Notes under the pieces: generated by a model | What the model saw: only the letters and a program-made list of their open reading frames with translations | What the model was told of the DNA's origin: nothing | Databases searched by the model: none | NCBI RefSeq assembly: GCF_015291645.1 | Contig: NZ_CP030055.1 | Location: 4,092,001 to 4,156,000 of the forward strand | DNA length: 64,000 nucleotides | Source of the DNA: Bradyrhizobium sp. CCBAU 53340 | GTDB taxonomy: Bacteria; Pseudomonadota; Alphaproteobacteria; Rhizobiales; Xanthobacteraceae | Direction of reading: 5' to 3' | In this document: positions 54,469 to 62,224 of the stretch, in pieces | Position numbering within the stretch: position 1 is the stretch's first letter | Layout of the letters: each line of letters begins with the position of its first letter | Position numbers and translations under genes: made by a program

Positions 54469-55926
54469 CTAGATCGCGATTGGCCCGGTACCAAAAACGC
54501 CTTCGATCTTGCGTGCAAGGGCCAGAAGCGTCCGGTCGCTACCTAGCGAAGCATCAAGCTCCAGGCCAATTGGCAGTCCGGCGCGAGACAGGCCGACGGG
54601 AAGACTGATACCCGGCAACCCCACGCTGCTCGCCGACACGGTGTGGTTCGCCAAAGCTAGGTAGCTAACTTCCTGCCTCGCAATATGGACAGTCGTCTGC
54701 TCCTCGATCAAAGGCGCTGTGCAGGGTGTGGTCGGTTGCAGAATGACCAGCGCCCCATGAGAGACGAACGCCCTGTTGAGCCGACGCTGGATTTCCGGCC
54801 GGCTCACATCGAGCGCCGTGTGATAGGCTTCTGCCGAGGTAGCGCCTGCGCCACCTGGTAGTACAATATGCCCCCACGCCTGCCGAAGTTGGGGCTTAAG
54901 GCCCTCGTAAATGGCCTCGAAGGTGGTCGGAATGTCCTGGCGGCGAAGAAATTCCGAGATTGCGCCCATCGTCTCATGAGCGAAGATGCCCCACGTCGCG
55001 GTTTGGACGAGGGCATTGAAATCGTCGCCAAGGTCTACTTCAACGATCTCGGCGCCAGCGTCCTGCAGCCGCCGCACCACCTCGCGGAAGCGGGTCTCGA
55101 TTTCCGGGTCCACCAGATCCAAGAACTGTCGCGGCGCGAAGGCCAGCCTCGCTCCCTTCAGGCCGTTGCCGCCGTTGGTCGGCTGGACGACCGCTTGTTC
55201 ACCCGTCATAACCTGATCGAGCAAAATGCAGTCCTCGACGCTTCGCGCGAATGCGCCCGTCGTATCGAGCGTATGGGAGATCGGAGCAACGCCATCGCGC
55301 GGCCAACGTCCGGTAGTTGGCTTGAATCCCACGACACCACAGAACGATGCGGGCACCCGGATTGACCCAACGGTGTCACCGCCCAGCGACGCCGGAACGA
55401 GGCCGGCGGCCACCGCTGCGGCGGAGCCGCTAGAGGAGCCCCCTGACATGTGATCCCGCGCGTGCGGATTCTTCACCTGACCATAACGTGCGTTGTGACC
55501 GGTCAAGCCGTAAGACATCTCGACAAGGTTGTTCTTGCCGAAGATCAACGCGCCCGCCTCCTTAATGGCCCGGACAGCGTCGGCATCTTCGCGGGGCACA
55601 AAATGAGCCAGACTTTCGATCCCCAGACTAGTGGGTAGCCCTTTCGTCAAATAACTGTCCTTCACCCCAAGCGGCATGCCAAGCAGCGGGGCCGTCGATC
55701 CGGCCGCACGCAACTTGTCTGCGGCCCGAGCGGCCGCCAGAACCTCCGCCTCGTCGATGGTGATGAAGGCGTTCAGTTCGGCAAGCGCTCGGGCGCGCTG
55801 TAAAAGGGCCGCAGTGTAGGCCTCGGAGGTGATGTCGCCGCTGCAAACCGCTGTTGCAGCGATTGCGAGCCCAAGCGAGCTGACATCTGCGGTTTGTAGT
55901 GATGAGGCAGTGGTCGTGTCGTCCAT
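54469..55926 (-). CDS. Amidase signature family enzyme
   Basis: A 485-residue amidase. The Ser-Ser-Lys triad is visible: Lys in LGVKDSYLTKGLP, the Gly/Ser motif HMSGGSSSGSAAAVAAGLVP, and the second Ser in GGDTVGSIRVPASF followed by GVVGFKPT. It hydrolyses a carboxamide; relatives include indoleacetamide hydrolase and mandelamide hydrolase. GatA is unlikely because no gatB/gatC lies near. The start at 55926 has GAGG 7 bp upstream; the frame extends 26 codons further. First gene of the amidase-tetR-ABM unit. Confidence 0.9.
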   Translation of the reverse strand: MDDTTTASSLQTADVSSLGLAIAATAVCSGDITSEAYTAALLQRARALAELNAFITIDEAEVLAAARAADKLRAAGSTAPLLGMPLGVKDSYLTKGLPTSLGIESLAHFVPREDADAVRAIKEAGALIFGKNNLVEMSYGLTGHNARYGQVKNPHARDHMSGGSSSGSAAAVAAGLVPASLGGDTVGSIRVPASFCGVVGFKPTTGRWPRDGVAPISHTLDTTGAFARSVEDCILLDQVMTGEQAVVQPTNGGNGLKGARLAFAPRQFLDLVDPEIETRFREVVRRLQDAGAEIVEVDLGDDFNALVQTATWGIFAHETMGAISEFLRRQDIPTTFEAIYEGLKPQLRQAWGHIVLPGGAGATSAEAYHTALDVSRPEIQRRLNRAFVSHGALVILQPTTPCTAPLIEEQTTVHIARQEVSYLALANHTVSASSVGLPGISLPVGLSRAGLPIGLELDASLGSDRTLLALARKIEGVFGTGPIAI

Positions 55927-56011
55927 GGAAATCCTCGCCAGGAGCTGTTTGGCGGCACCCGGCCGCCGCCCAACAGCGGTCCAGCTCAATGCCATTACGG
56001 TCATAATATAA

Positions 56012-56027
56012 AATTACGAACGTAATT
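56012..56027. promoter_or_regulatory. Candidate TetR operator upstream of the amidase gene
   Basis: A perfect inverted repeat AATTACG-AA-CGTAATT, 86 bp upstream of the amidase start, beside a TATATTATG sequence on the minus strand that could be a -10 box. A half-site ATTACGG lies 16 bp away. The position over the promoter of an operon that includes tetR fits autoregulation. Confidence 0.5.
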
Positions 56028-56099
56028 CAATGATGATGGCGACCAGCTAGGACACAAGCGCGTGAAGTGTCGACGGACAATTGCGGGCAATGATTGGTT

Positions 56100-56215
56100 C
56101 AGTGACTTCTGCATTGGGTCAATCGCGACGATTTGGCTCGGTTTAAGTTAGGTCGGGTCTGCCCCTGACAGCCGACATATCCTCGGCCGTAGGATGAGGC
56201 AGCGATGGGCCAATT
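56100..56215 (+). repeat. Dispersed short element, copy 2
   Basis: Homologous to 53130-53245: GGTCAATCGCGACGATTTGG, GGTCGGGTCT, GCCGACAT and GCGATGGGCCAA occur in the same order with many differences. No gene in it. Confidence 0.5.
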
Positions 56216-56293
56216 CCAGACGTTCATCTTTCTTGGGTCGAGGCGTAGTATCATATCGTTCGATTTGGCTTTTCTAGCGTTGGTGGCCGCCTC

Positions 56294-56926
56294 ATGAAAT
56301 TGTATTTCGCCCCCGGCTCATCATCCCTCCTCCCGCACATCGTCCTTCACGAAGCGGCGATCCCTTTCGAGCCCATCAAGATCGACGAACACACTAAAGC
56401 CATCTCGGGCGGTGGCGACTACAGAACCGTGAACCCTCTGGGCTACGTACCCGCTCTATTGCTTGACGACGGAACGTTGCTCACGGAAGGAGCGGCGATC
56501 GTCCAATACGTTGCCGACCTTGTTCCGGGAAAGAAGCTCGCTCCACCGAACGGCACGATCGACCGCGTAAGACTACAAGCGTGGCTCAATTTCTTCGCGA
56601 GCGAGATGCACAAGGGTGGTTTCTCGCCGCTATTCTATAAGGGAATGCCAGAGCAAGGCCGAGATGTTTTCCGCGCTCGTCTGAGGGCTCGTTTCACCCA
56701 TCTCGATGGGCATCTTTCATCGAACGAATATCTGATGGGACGTGACTATTCGGTGGCAGATGCGCATTTTTTTGTAATATCGAACTGGGCAAGTTGGGTG
56801 GATTTCGATCTATCGTCGTATAGCGCCGTGGTCGCGCATCGCCAGCGAGTAGGGTCTCGCCCTGCCGTTGTTACTGCCCTGACAGCCGAAGGACTTGTGC
56901 CTTGGCCGGCCAAGCAGCCTCATTGA
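56294..56926 (+). CDS. Glutathione S-transferase
   Basis: A 210-residue cytoplasmic GST. The N-terminal thioredoxin-like domain has KLYFAPGSSSLLPHIVLHEA (beta-class like GstA) and GYVPALLLDDGTLLTEGAAI with the cis-Pro and glutathione-contact residues. The C-terminal helical domain contains YLMGRDYSVADAHFFVISNW, the N-capping box. Probably detoxifies electrophiles with glutathione. No signal for a partner gene; it lies between the amidase operon and the dehydrogenase. Confidence 0.92.
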   Translation: MKLYFAPGSSSLLPHIVLHEAAIPFEPIKIDEHTKAISGGGDYRTVNPLGYVPALLLDDGTLLTEGAAIVQYVADLVPGKKLAPPNGTIDRVRLQAWLNFFASEMHKGGFSPLFYKGMPEQGRDVFRARLRARFTHLDGHLSSNEYLMGRDYSVADAHFFVISNWASWVDFDLSSYSAVVAHRQRVGSRPAVVTALTAEGLVPWPAKQPH

Positions 56927-57080
56927 GGCTGCACCCTGAAGGTCAGCTTCGGGTCAAAATGCGAAGAACTCAGGTTGAGCAAATGTGGTCTGATCTTCCG
57001 TGATAAGCGGACCTCCGCCACGCCCTGCGCAACTTCGCAGACGGACAAACACCCGAGGATCCCGTCCAGCCAACTTTGGG

Positions 57081-57896
57081 TCAGGTCATGTACCGCTCTG
57101 CGAGCGTGGGCTGCATTGCGCTGTTTCGAAAGAGTTTAATCTGCGCGTCCGTAAGTTCGCTAAACAATGCGGGATTAGCAAGTGCGGGGATACAAACGAC
57201 CTCTCGGCGAGAAAGAGCCGACAGCGAAGCGGTGACGACGTCTTCGGCCGTCATCGCAGGGGGAAGCTTGCTGGTGTCGATGCCATGCGCGACATGAAAT
57301 TCAGTGCTGACCCGGCCCGGCAGACAAGCCTGGACATCGACTCCGGTGCCTTCAAGTTCGCCTGCCAGCGCCTGAGTGAAGGCCAAAATAAAGGCCTTTG
57401 CGCCAGCATAGGTTGCGCGCGATGGCAGCGGGTCTGGCGGCAGCACTGCACTGATGGCAAGCAGGGACGCCACGTTAATGATTGCACCTTTGCGTCGTCG
57501 AAGCATCCCCGGCAGAGCCGCTCGCGAAAGTCGAGCAACCGCACGCACATGAATGTCGACGAGGTCGTCAATGACCTCAGGATCAATTGACACAAACGGC
57601 CGATAACCCGCAAAGCCTGCATTGTTGATCAGCAGGCTAAGCGCTTCGTCGCTACCGGCCAGCGTCTCGACTCTGGCCAAATCCTGCTTGTCGGTTAGAT
57701 CGGCGCAAACGACCTCGGCAGCTATGCCATTTCCTCTCTTCAGTCTTTCCGCCAGATCAATAAGTCGGTCGCGCCGACGCGCCACGAGAATGAGATCATA
57801 GCCTTCACGCGCCAGTCGTTCCGCGTACATCATCCCAATTCCGGACGATGCACCGGTGATAAGAGCCCGGCGACCACTTGAAACGGCATCGGACAT
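57081..57896 (-). CDS. Short-chain dehydrogenase/reductase
   Basis: A 271-residue SDR enzyme. It has the NAD(P) motif ALITGASSGIGMMYAERLAR, the NNAG motif in LLINNAGFAG, catalytic Ser in IINVASLLAIS and the Y-x3-K pair in ATYAGAKAFILAFTQALA. The Arg residues after the first strand (LVARRRDRL) favour NADPH. The start ATG at 57896 has GGGAGG upstream. The substrate is not known; the C-terminus continues with QIKLFRNSAMQPTLAERYM. Confidence 0.92.
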   Translation of the reverse strand: MSDAVSSGRRALITGASSGIGMMYAERLAREGYDLILVARRRDRLIDLAERLKRGNGIAAEVVCADLTDKQDLARVETLAGSDEALSLLINNAGFAGYRPFVSIDPEVIDDLVDIHVRAVARLSRAALPGMLRRRKGAIINVASLLAISAVLPPDPLPSRATYAGAKAFILAFTQALAGELEGTGVDVQACLPGRVSTEFHVAHGIDTSKLPPAMTAEDVVTASLSALSRREVVCIPALANPALFSELTDAQIKLFRNSAMQPTLAERYMT

Positions 57897-58621
57897 TGCA
57901 ACCTCCCTAGTCAAGGTCGCAAAAATGTACGCGAAACTTTAGATATTTAACAGCCTTCGTGTCACCGCTTTGTCCGCCCGGGGTCAACGGGCTCTCGGCA
58001 GCCAACGTGCCCTTGGCTGGGTCATATGCCGGAATCGGATATCGCCGCGCTCTGGGCTGAGGTAAGCCACGGGCCAAGAAGAGAAGTGCGATCTAACCGC
58101 TCGTCGCAGCGCGATAGTGCTTGCCTCGCTCGCCCTTCTAGCCACAGTGCTTATGGGTCACAAGCCGGCATCCCGTCACTCTAAGACCTGCGTCTGCTTC
58201 CACCCAAAAGCCGACACCTCCGCGCTCCGTGATTGTGAGACGCTGCTTCGCGGCCATGACCGTAGATTTCAACCGTAGCTGTCAAGCAAAGCCGAAAAAG
58301 AGCGAACACAAACAAAGCGATCTGGAGGAGGGAGTATCCGCTGCAGAACATATTCGGCGTCAAGTTACCCGCTCAGCCCTGCTTGGAAATCATTCGCGAA
58401 TTCCGTGACATATGAGAAGGCAATAGTTGTTCGCATATACCGAAGCAAGAAAAGCTGTAGAGTCTCAAAGGCTTGATCTTCAATTCGCTTGCAGGTCGCG
58501 CGTGTTGGTCGATTGGGGGCCTGTTACCAAGGCAAATAACGTTAAGTTCGTAAGAAAGGAGCTGCGCTTGGCGCCGTCCGAATGTTCAGTCGTGAAATGC
58601 TGAACAACTGGGAACACGGCA
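57897..58621. other. Gene-poor stretch before the replication-like module
   Basis: About 725 bp without a supported gene; frames are short and without ribosome sites. The last 150 bp become AT-richer and should hold the promoter for the excisionase-like gene. Confidence 0.45.
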
Positions 58622-58843
58622 ATGGCTTCTATGAAGGGTGAAGGCGAGCGCGCGGTAATCGCTACTGTCAACGAGACTATGTTTGCGCTGAAAATCGGTC
58701 GCGCGAAGCTCTACGAGTTGTTGAACTCGAACGCATTGGAAAGCTATCGCGAAGGAGCTTCAAGAAAGATCACTTGGAGCAGCATCGACGCGTATATTGA
58801 GCGCCGATTGGGCGAAGAATCCAAGCGCCGGGGCGCTGAGTAG
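58622..58843 (+). CDS. Excisionase-like small HTH protein
   Basis: A 73-residue DNA-binding protein of the HTH_17/MerR-like excisionase family: TVNETMFALKIGRAKLYELL forms the helix-turn-helix and ALESYREGASRKITWSSIDA the beta-wing, with a basic tail. Such proteins act as recombination directionality factors or as activators in mobile elements. It opens the plus-strand gene group that continues with the HTH_36 gene. Confidence 0.8.
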   Translation: MASMKGEGERAVIATVNETMFALKIGRAKLYELLNSNALESYREGASRKITWSSIDAYIERRLGEESKRRGAE

Positions 58844-58845
58844 TC

Positions 58846-59052
58846 ATGCAGCCCGAGATTGGATTTTTCGCATTAGTGACGCAATCAAGCCGGCGTATGG
58901 GCGCCGCAATGAGGCAGCTGCCTTTCCCTAGCGGAGAGAGGAGGAGTTTCATCCGCTTACGCCCTTATTTGGGCGAAGGTCGCATCATTGAATTTCAACG
59001 AACTCTGATCTCGCTCCCCAAACCAACCTTCGGGGCGCACAATGCGGGATAG
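58846..59052 (+). CDS. Possible small protein (68 aa)
   Basis: A frame beginning 2 bp after the excisionase-like stop and overlapping the next gene by 11 bp. The product is basic (QPEIGFFALVTQSSRRMGAA) and not recognised. Tight packing favours a real gene; the lack of a ribosome site and of any known relative counts against it. Confidence 0.35.
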   Translation: MQPEIGFFALVTQSSRRMGAAMRQLPFPSGERRSFIRLRPYLGEGRIIEFQRTLISLPKPTFGAHNAG

Positions 59053-59974
59053 GATCGAAACGCGAAGGGCCGCCCTTGAGCAAGGCGGCCCCGAGACGAG
59101 CGTCATAGGAAAAAGCAATCAGGAGCCTAACCAGATCGGTAGCGCCATTCAAGCTCCGAATGATTTACTCACGAAATGGCGGCTGTTGCAGGCCATTGTG
59201 ACGGATTCCGCGCTTGATCCGGTGAGCAAGCTCGTTGCCACCAGACTGCTTGATCATTGCAACACGAAGACGGGACGTTGTGACCCCTCCTACCAAACGA
59301 TTGCGGACGCAATTGGCTACTCCCGGCGTCACGTCATTCGCGCCATCCAACGTCTCGCGTCCGCTGGTTGGGTCCAGGTGAACCATCGCGGGCGAGGCCG
59401 CCAGGCTCGCTCCAATCAGTTCTCATTTTCGTGGCAGCGGGCTGACGGAGGATTCCTCTCGGCCGTGAAACCGGCAAAGATGAGCCAGGGTGCGCCATCA
59501 GCCCGCACCATAAAACCAGGTGATGCCGAGGTGGTGACACCCATGACACCGGCTGGTGACAATTGGGTCACCATACCGAGTGACAAGGGCGTCACCACCC
59601 GAGACGCTGCCGTCACTACTGGCGTGACACCCATGTCACCTGAAACAAGGAATTCAAACCAGGAAGAGCTAATCCAGGAACCCAAACAGGCGCGGCAAAG
59701 CCGTCCCACTCCGGCCGCCATCTTGTTCGGAGAATGCCGCAGCTATTTAGAGACATCAGCCAGTCTGTCGGCAGACCAAGCGCGTCGATTGCTGGGCAAA
59801 TGGCGCCAAAAGCACATGGACTCCGTAATTATTGATGCGATTAGCAGGGCGATGCGGCACGAAGCTCAGGACCCCGTGGCCTTTATCACGGCCTGTTTGA
59901 CCCGCTCCTCGTCTCCGTCCCATTCCCTCGGCGCAATGTCGGCGATTGCTGCGATTGAGAGGTACGAAACATGA
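59042..59974 (+). CDS. HTH_36-type replication initiator-like protein
   Basis: A 310-residue protein. A helix-turn-helix of the HTH_36 type lies at about residues 60-120: KLVATRLLDHCNTKTGRCDP, IADAIGYSRRHVIRAIQRLA, SAGWVQVNHR. This domain occurs in replication initiators such as RepA-like proteins and lambda O-like proteins. The middle (about 160-205) is Thr/Pro-rich and contains two VTPM[TS]P repeats; the C-terminal part is helical. The matching DNA (59533-59640) is dense in GTGAC/GTCAC sites. Its stop overlaps the next start by 4 bp. Confidence 0.68.
   Translation: MRDRIETRRAALEQGGPETSVIGKSNQEPNQIGSAIQAPNDLLTKWRLLQAIVTDSALDPVSKLVATRLLDHCNTKTGRCDPSYQTIADAIGYSRRHVIRAIQRLASAGWVQVNHRGRGRQARSNQFSFSWQRADGGFLSAVKPAKMSQGAPSARTIKPGDAEVVTPMTPAGDNWVTIPSDKGVTTRDAAVTTGVTPMSPETRNSNQEELIQEPKQARQSRPTPAAILFGECRSYLETSASLSADQARRLLGKWRQKHMDSVIIDAISRAMRHEAQDPVAFITACLTRSSSPSHSLGAMSAIAAIERYET
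59533..59640. repeat. Cluster of GTGAC/GTCAC sites inside the HTH_36 gene
   Basis: Within about 108 bp there are eight GTGAC or GTCAC pentamers plus one ATGACACC. Two 17-mers, GTGACACCCATGACACC and GTGACACCCATGTCACC, differ at one base. GGTGAC-aattgg-GTCACC and GTGAC-aagggc-GTCAC are inverted pairs with the same 6-bp spacer. This resembles a set of initiator-binding sites lying within the initiator gene, as in lambda O, but could also reflect a repeated peptide. Confidence 0.55.
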
Positions 59975-60645
59975 GTCCGATGGAAAAGATCACCTTGGAG
60001 CACACAAGCCGATCCCCTGAGGCCCTTCTCGATCTCTCGAGGTCGCTTGATGATGTGACTGGACAGCTAGGATGGTGGGATCAGGGCGTCGGAGCCGGCA
60101 AACGCCTGCTGCTCCAAGCAGAAAACCTGATCAAAGAGGCCGAATGCTATGCGTCAGCCGTAGACATCGGTGCCGCTGTTCGGGAGCTGAAAGAGCAAAG
60201 CCGGCCTGCATCGCAGACCGAAGTCAAGCGCCAGCTCCAGATCTTGATCGGCTCTTTTCCAAACGCCCCGAAACACGACCTTCAACTTTATGGGACGGCG
60301 ATGGTCGAAGACGTTCTAGAGGAGCGACCTTCGATTTTGGCTTTGTCGAACGCCTGTCGCACTATTCGTCGGACTTCTCGCTTCCTTCCGACCATCTCGG
60401 AGGTGCTTGGGGTGTTGGAGAATGAGATGTCGCGCCAGTTTGACCGAATCGAAGCCGCCCAAGAGTTCGAAAGGCGGATCGGCCTAGCCAAGTGCGCATT
60501 TGAGGAAGCTCGCAAGAAGATCGATGCGGCATTTGAGTTTCAGGTTCAAATAGCGTGCCGGCAGCTTCGCTGGGGAAATAACACCGCGTTCTTGCCACAG
60601 GAGGTCTTGGACGAGGCGAGAAAACGAGCGGGCGGATTGAAGTGA
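59971..60645 (+). CDS. Unidentified protein, possible helicase-loader-like partner
   Basis: A 224-residue soluble, mostly helical protein translationally coupled (ATGA) to the HTH_36 gene. The region IGSFPNAPKHDLQLYGTAMV followed by SILALSNACRTIRRTSRFLP and TISEVLGVLENEM has the Y...L, A...I and FLP-x-I-x-E pattern often seen in phage proteins encoded after an O-like initiator (lambda P-like or replisome organiser proteins). I cannot prove homology. The C-terminal third is a long charged helix. No enzymatic motif. Confidence 0.55.
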   Translation: MSPMEKITLEHTSRSPEALLDLSRSLDDVTGQLGWWDQGVGAGKRLLLQAENLIKEAECYASAVDIGAAVRELKEQSRPASQTEVKRQLQILIGSFPNAPKHDLQLYGTAMVEDVLEERPSILALSNACRTIRRTSRFLPTISEVLGVLENEMSRQFDRIEAAQEFERRIGLAKCAFEEARKKIDAAFEFQVQIACRQLRWGNNTAFLPQEVLDEARKRAGGLK

Positions 60646-60790
60646 ACGTCGGGCGTTAGAGTGGGCCCATTCCCAGACTGAAGGCGGAAAGGGCGGAGCT
60701 ATGCCCGCCTAGGCAAAGTAGGGGTTCACAGGATGCGCGGACAGCGGGCGGGCTAGGCAGGCGAGTCACCCTTGGGACGCAGAGACTGCT

Positions 60791-60824
60791 GGTGAGACAC
60801 CTCGAAAATTGGCAGGTGTCTCAC
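60791..60824. repeat. 11-bp perfect inverted repeat with TGAGACACC core
   Basis: GTGAGACACCT (60792-60802) and AGGTGTCTCAC (60814-60824) face each other across an 11-bp AT-richer spacer. The arms match the tandem repeats at 61012-61054. Confidence 0.8.
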
Positions 60825-60921
60825 TGCTGCGGCTCGCAAATGACGGAAGATACCCGCGCCTAACGTCGAGGTACGCTCGAAAAACAGCATTACCGGGGTG
60901 ATTTGCATCGAATTCGGCTGA

Positions 60922-60968
60922 CGAGACACCCGAGTCACCGCGCACGCCAAATGAGACAGGTCGTCTCA
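60922..60968. repeat. Further copies of the TGAGACACC element
   Basis: CGAGACACCC at 60922 with GAGTCACC directly after it, then the inverted pair TGAGAC-aggtc-GTCTCA at 60952-60968. Confidence 0.65.
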
Positions 60969-61011
60969 GGCATCGCTCGCGCGAAAACCCGAGCTGTGAG
61001 AAAGACTTAGC

Positions 61012-61059
61012 GTGAGACACCCAGCCGATGAGACACTCAGCTGATGAGACACCGCTGCG
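61012..61059 (+). repeat. Three tandem 16-bp iteron-like repeats
   Basis: GTGAGACACCCAGCCG, ATGAGACACTCAGCTG and ATGAGACACCGCTGCG begin at 61012, 61028 and 61044: a strict 16-bp period. Ten or more positions are the same in all three. Confidence 0.75.
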
Positions 61060-61193
61060 GTGACGAAGACTGCGATAAGAACAGGGGGTCCAAGCAACTT
61101 GGTATCTATGGCGGCTTGGCGACACAGCTGGCGGAGCGGCCCCAACAACCCTCGAAGCATACCTATCTTGAGCGGTTCAAGTTGCCTAACGCC

Positions 61194-61436
61194 TCAACGT
61201 TTTGGCGGCTTATCCGATCTGTCCGCAAAGATCTGTTGGAACTTCACTTCCAATGCTTGCGATACGTGCCAGAGCGTCAAAATGGTGGCGTTGCGGACCC
61301 CAAGCTCGAGGCCACTCACGTACGCTCGATCAACGCCTAGACGATCAGCCAATTCGGCCTGCGACAATCCCGCCGAAATGCGGAGCCGCCTAACATTGCC
61401 TCCTACCAGCTTCCGTACATCGCCTGCCATGGACAC
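61194..61436 (-). CDS. XRE-family repressor-like HTH protein
   Basis: An 80-residue Cro/C1-type DNA-binding protein: VGGNVRRLRISAGLSQAELA, DRLGVDRAYVSGLELGVRN and ILTLWHVSQALEVKFQQIFA cover all five helices; only a short basic tail follows. It is probably the element's own repressor. Two starts are close together (61436 and 61430). Divergent from the 117-residue membrane protein gene, with a palindrome between the two starts. Confidence 0.88.
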   Translation of the reverse strand: MSMAGDVRKLVGGNVRRLRISAGLSQAELADRLGVDRAYVSGLELGVRNATILTLWHVSQALEVKFQQIFADRSDKPPKR

Positions 61437-61458
61437 AATGCGGCAGAGCGTGTATTAA

Positions 61459-61471
61459 AATGCGACGCATT
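61459..61471. promoter_or_regulatory. Palindromic operator candidate of the XRE repressor
   Basis: The 13-bp perfect palindrome AATGCG-A-CGCATT lies 23 bp upstream of the XRE start, between the two divergent genes. A further AATGC follows at 61474. AT-rich flanks (TATTAAAA and TATAAT) could be the two -10 boxes. Confidence 0.55.
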
Positions 61472-61491
61472 ATAATGCTCGGCACAAGCTT

Positions 61492-61845
61492 ATGAGCCTG
61501 CCAATAACAACCAATGATCCCAGCGCCAGCTGTAGCAACGCGAATGCTCGACTAGCTCAGCGCAATGAGAGCCTCGAACGCAAGGTTCGGGACCATCGCT
61601 CTTTTTGGATTTTAGCAATCGCAATTGTTCCGTCTCTGGTCCTGATCTTATTCCACAGCGTTCGGAGTCGAGAGGTCTGGGAAGGAGCGAATCGTTGCCA
61701 GACCCTCAGATGGATGGCTCACGCAGCCCATTCAAATCTCAGTATCGAAACAGACGAAAAGACCATAAACGCGGTAAACTCCCTTGATATCGCACTGTTA
61801 GATTGCACACCCTACGATTTCGGCGACGCCCCTGAAGACGAATGA
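61492..61845 (+). CDS. Hypothetical single-pass membrane protein (117 aa)
   Basis: A charged N-terminus (about 35 residues), one transmembrane helix (FWILAIAIVPSLVLILFHSV), and an acidic soluble C-terminal part with two Cys. Divergent from the XRE gene and controlled perhaps by the operator in between. No family recognised. Confidence 0.6.
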   Translation: MSLPITTNDPSASCSNANARLAQRNESLERKVRDHRSFWILAIAIVPSLVLILFHSVRSREVWEGANRCQTLRWMAHAAHSNLSIETDEKTINAVNSLDIALLDCTPYDFGDAPEDE

Positions 61846-61867
61846 TCTGCGCACCTGAGCTTCGGAT

Positions 61868-62224
61868 ATGAAATTCAAGGCTGAACAGCATTTCCGAATG
61901 GCAGACACGTTGCTTGAAAAAGCACTTGCTCTGACGGACATGAGCCATGCTGCCAAACTTGTGGCAATGGCCCGAACCTTCCGCAGACTCGCAGTGAGGG
62001 CTTACATGGCCACCGACGCTGATATGAAGCGGCGAGATTGGAGCAAATATAGCGGGGAGGCTATGCTCCCTGGTCTCATCGATCCGCCTTCGCCATGGGA
62101 CTCGTTGCTTGAGTGGCAGAGGTATGCAGCGGACCTCGACAAAATGCCCCCTTCGAAGACAATGAGGTTGCTCCTCGAGGAAGCGGAAGAGACCATCGTC
62201 CGGAAGAAGCTGGGACTGCTTTGA
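61868..62224 (+). CDS. Hypothetical protein (118 aa)
   Basis: A helical soluble protein: FKAEQHFRMADTLLEKALAL, then HAAKLVAMARTFRRLAVRAY, ending LLLEEAEETIVRKKLGLL. It starts 22 bp after the membrane protein gene and may share its transcript. Family unknown; similar short proteins (AEKHFRxAD...AxxxxLAxxARxxR) recur in rhizobial genomes. Confidence 0.55.
   Translation: MKFKAEQHFRMADTLLEKALALTDMSHAAKLVAMARTFRRLAVRAYMATDADMKRRDWSKYSGEAMLPGLIDPPSPWDSLLEWQRYAADLDKMPPSKTMRLLLEEAEETIVRKKLGLL

Larger units (their letters stand above)
60646..61193. other. Noncoding repeat-rich stretch, candidate replication origin
   Basis: About 550 bp between the replication-like genes and the XRE gene. It holds seven TGAGACACC-like sites in both orientations and several GAGTCACC elements. 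A minus-strand frame (60766-61125) exists but its repeated GVSSAE text only reflects the DNA repeats. I see no DnaA box. Confidence 0.45.

Noticed and set aside
60766..61125. 119-codon minus-strand frame in the repeat region
   Set aside because: Its repeated GVSSAE text only mirrors the TGAGACACC DNA repeats; no start signal.
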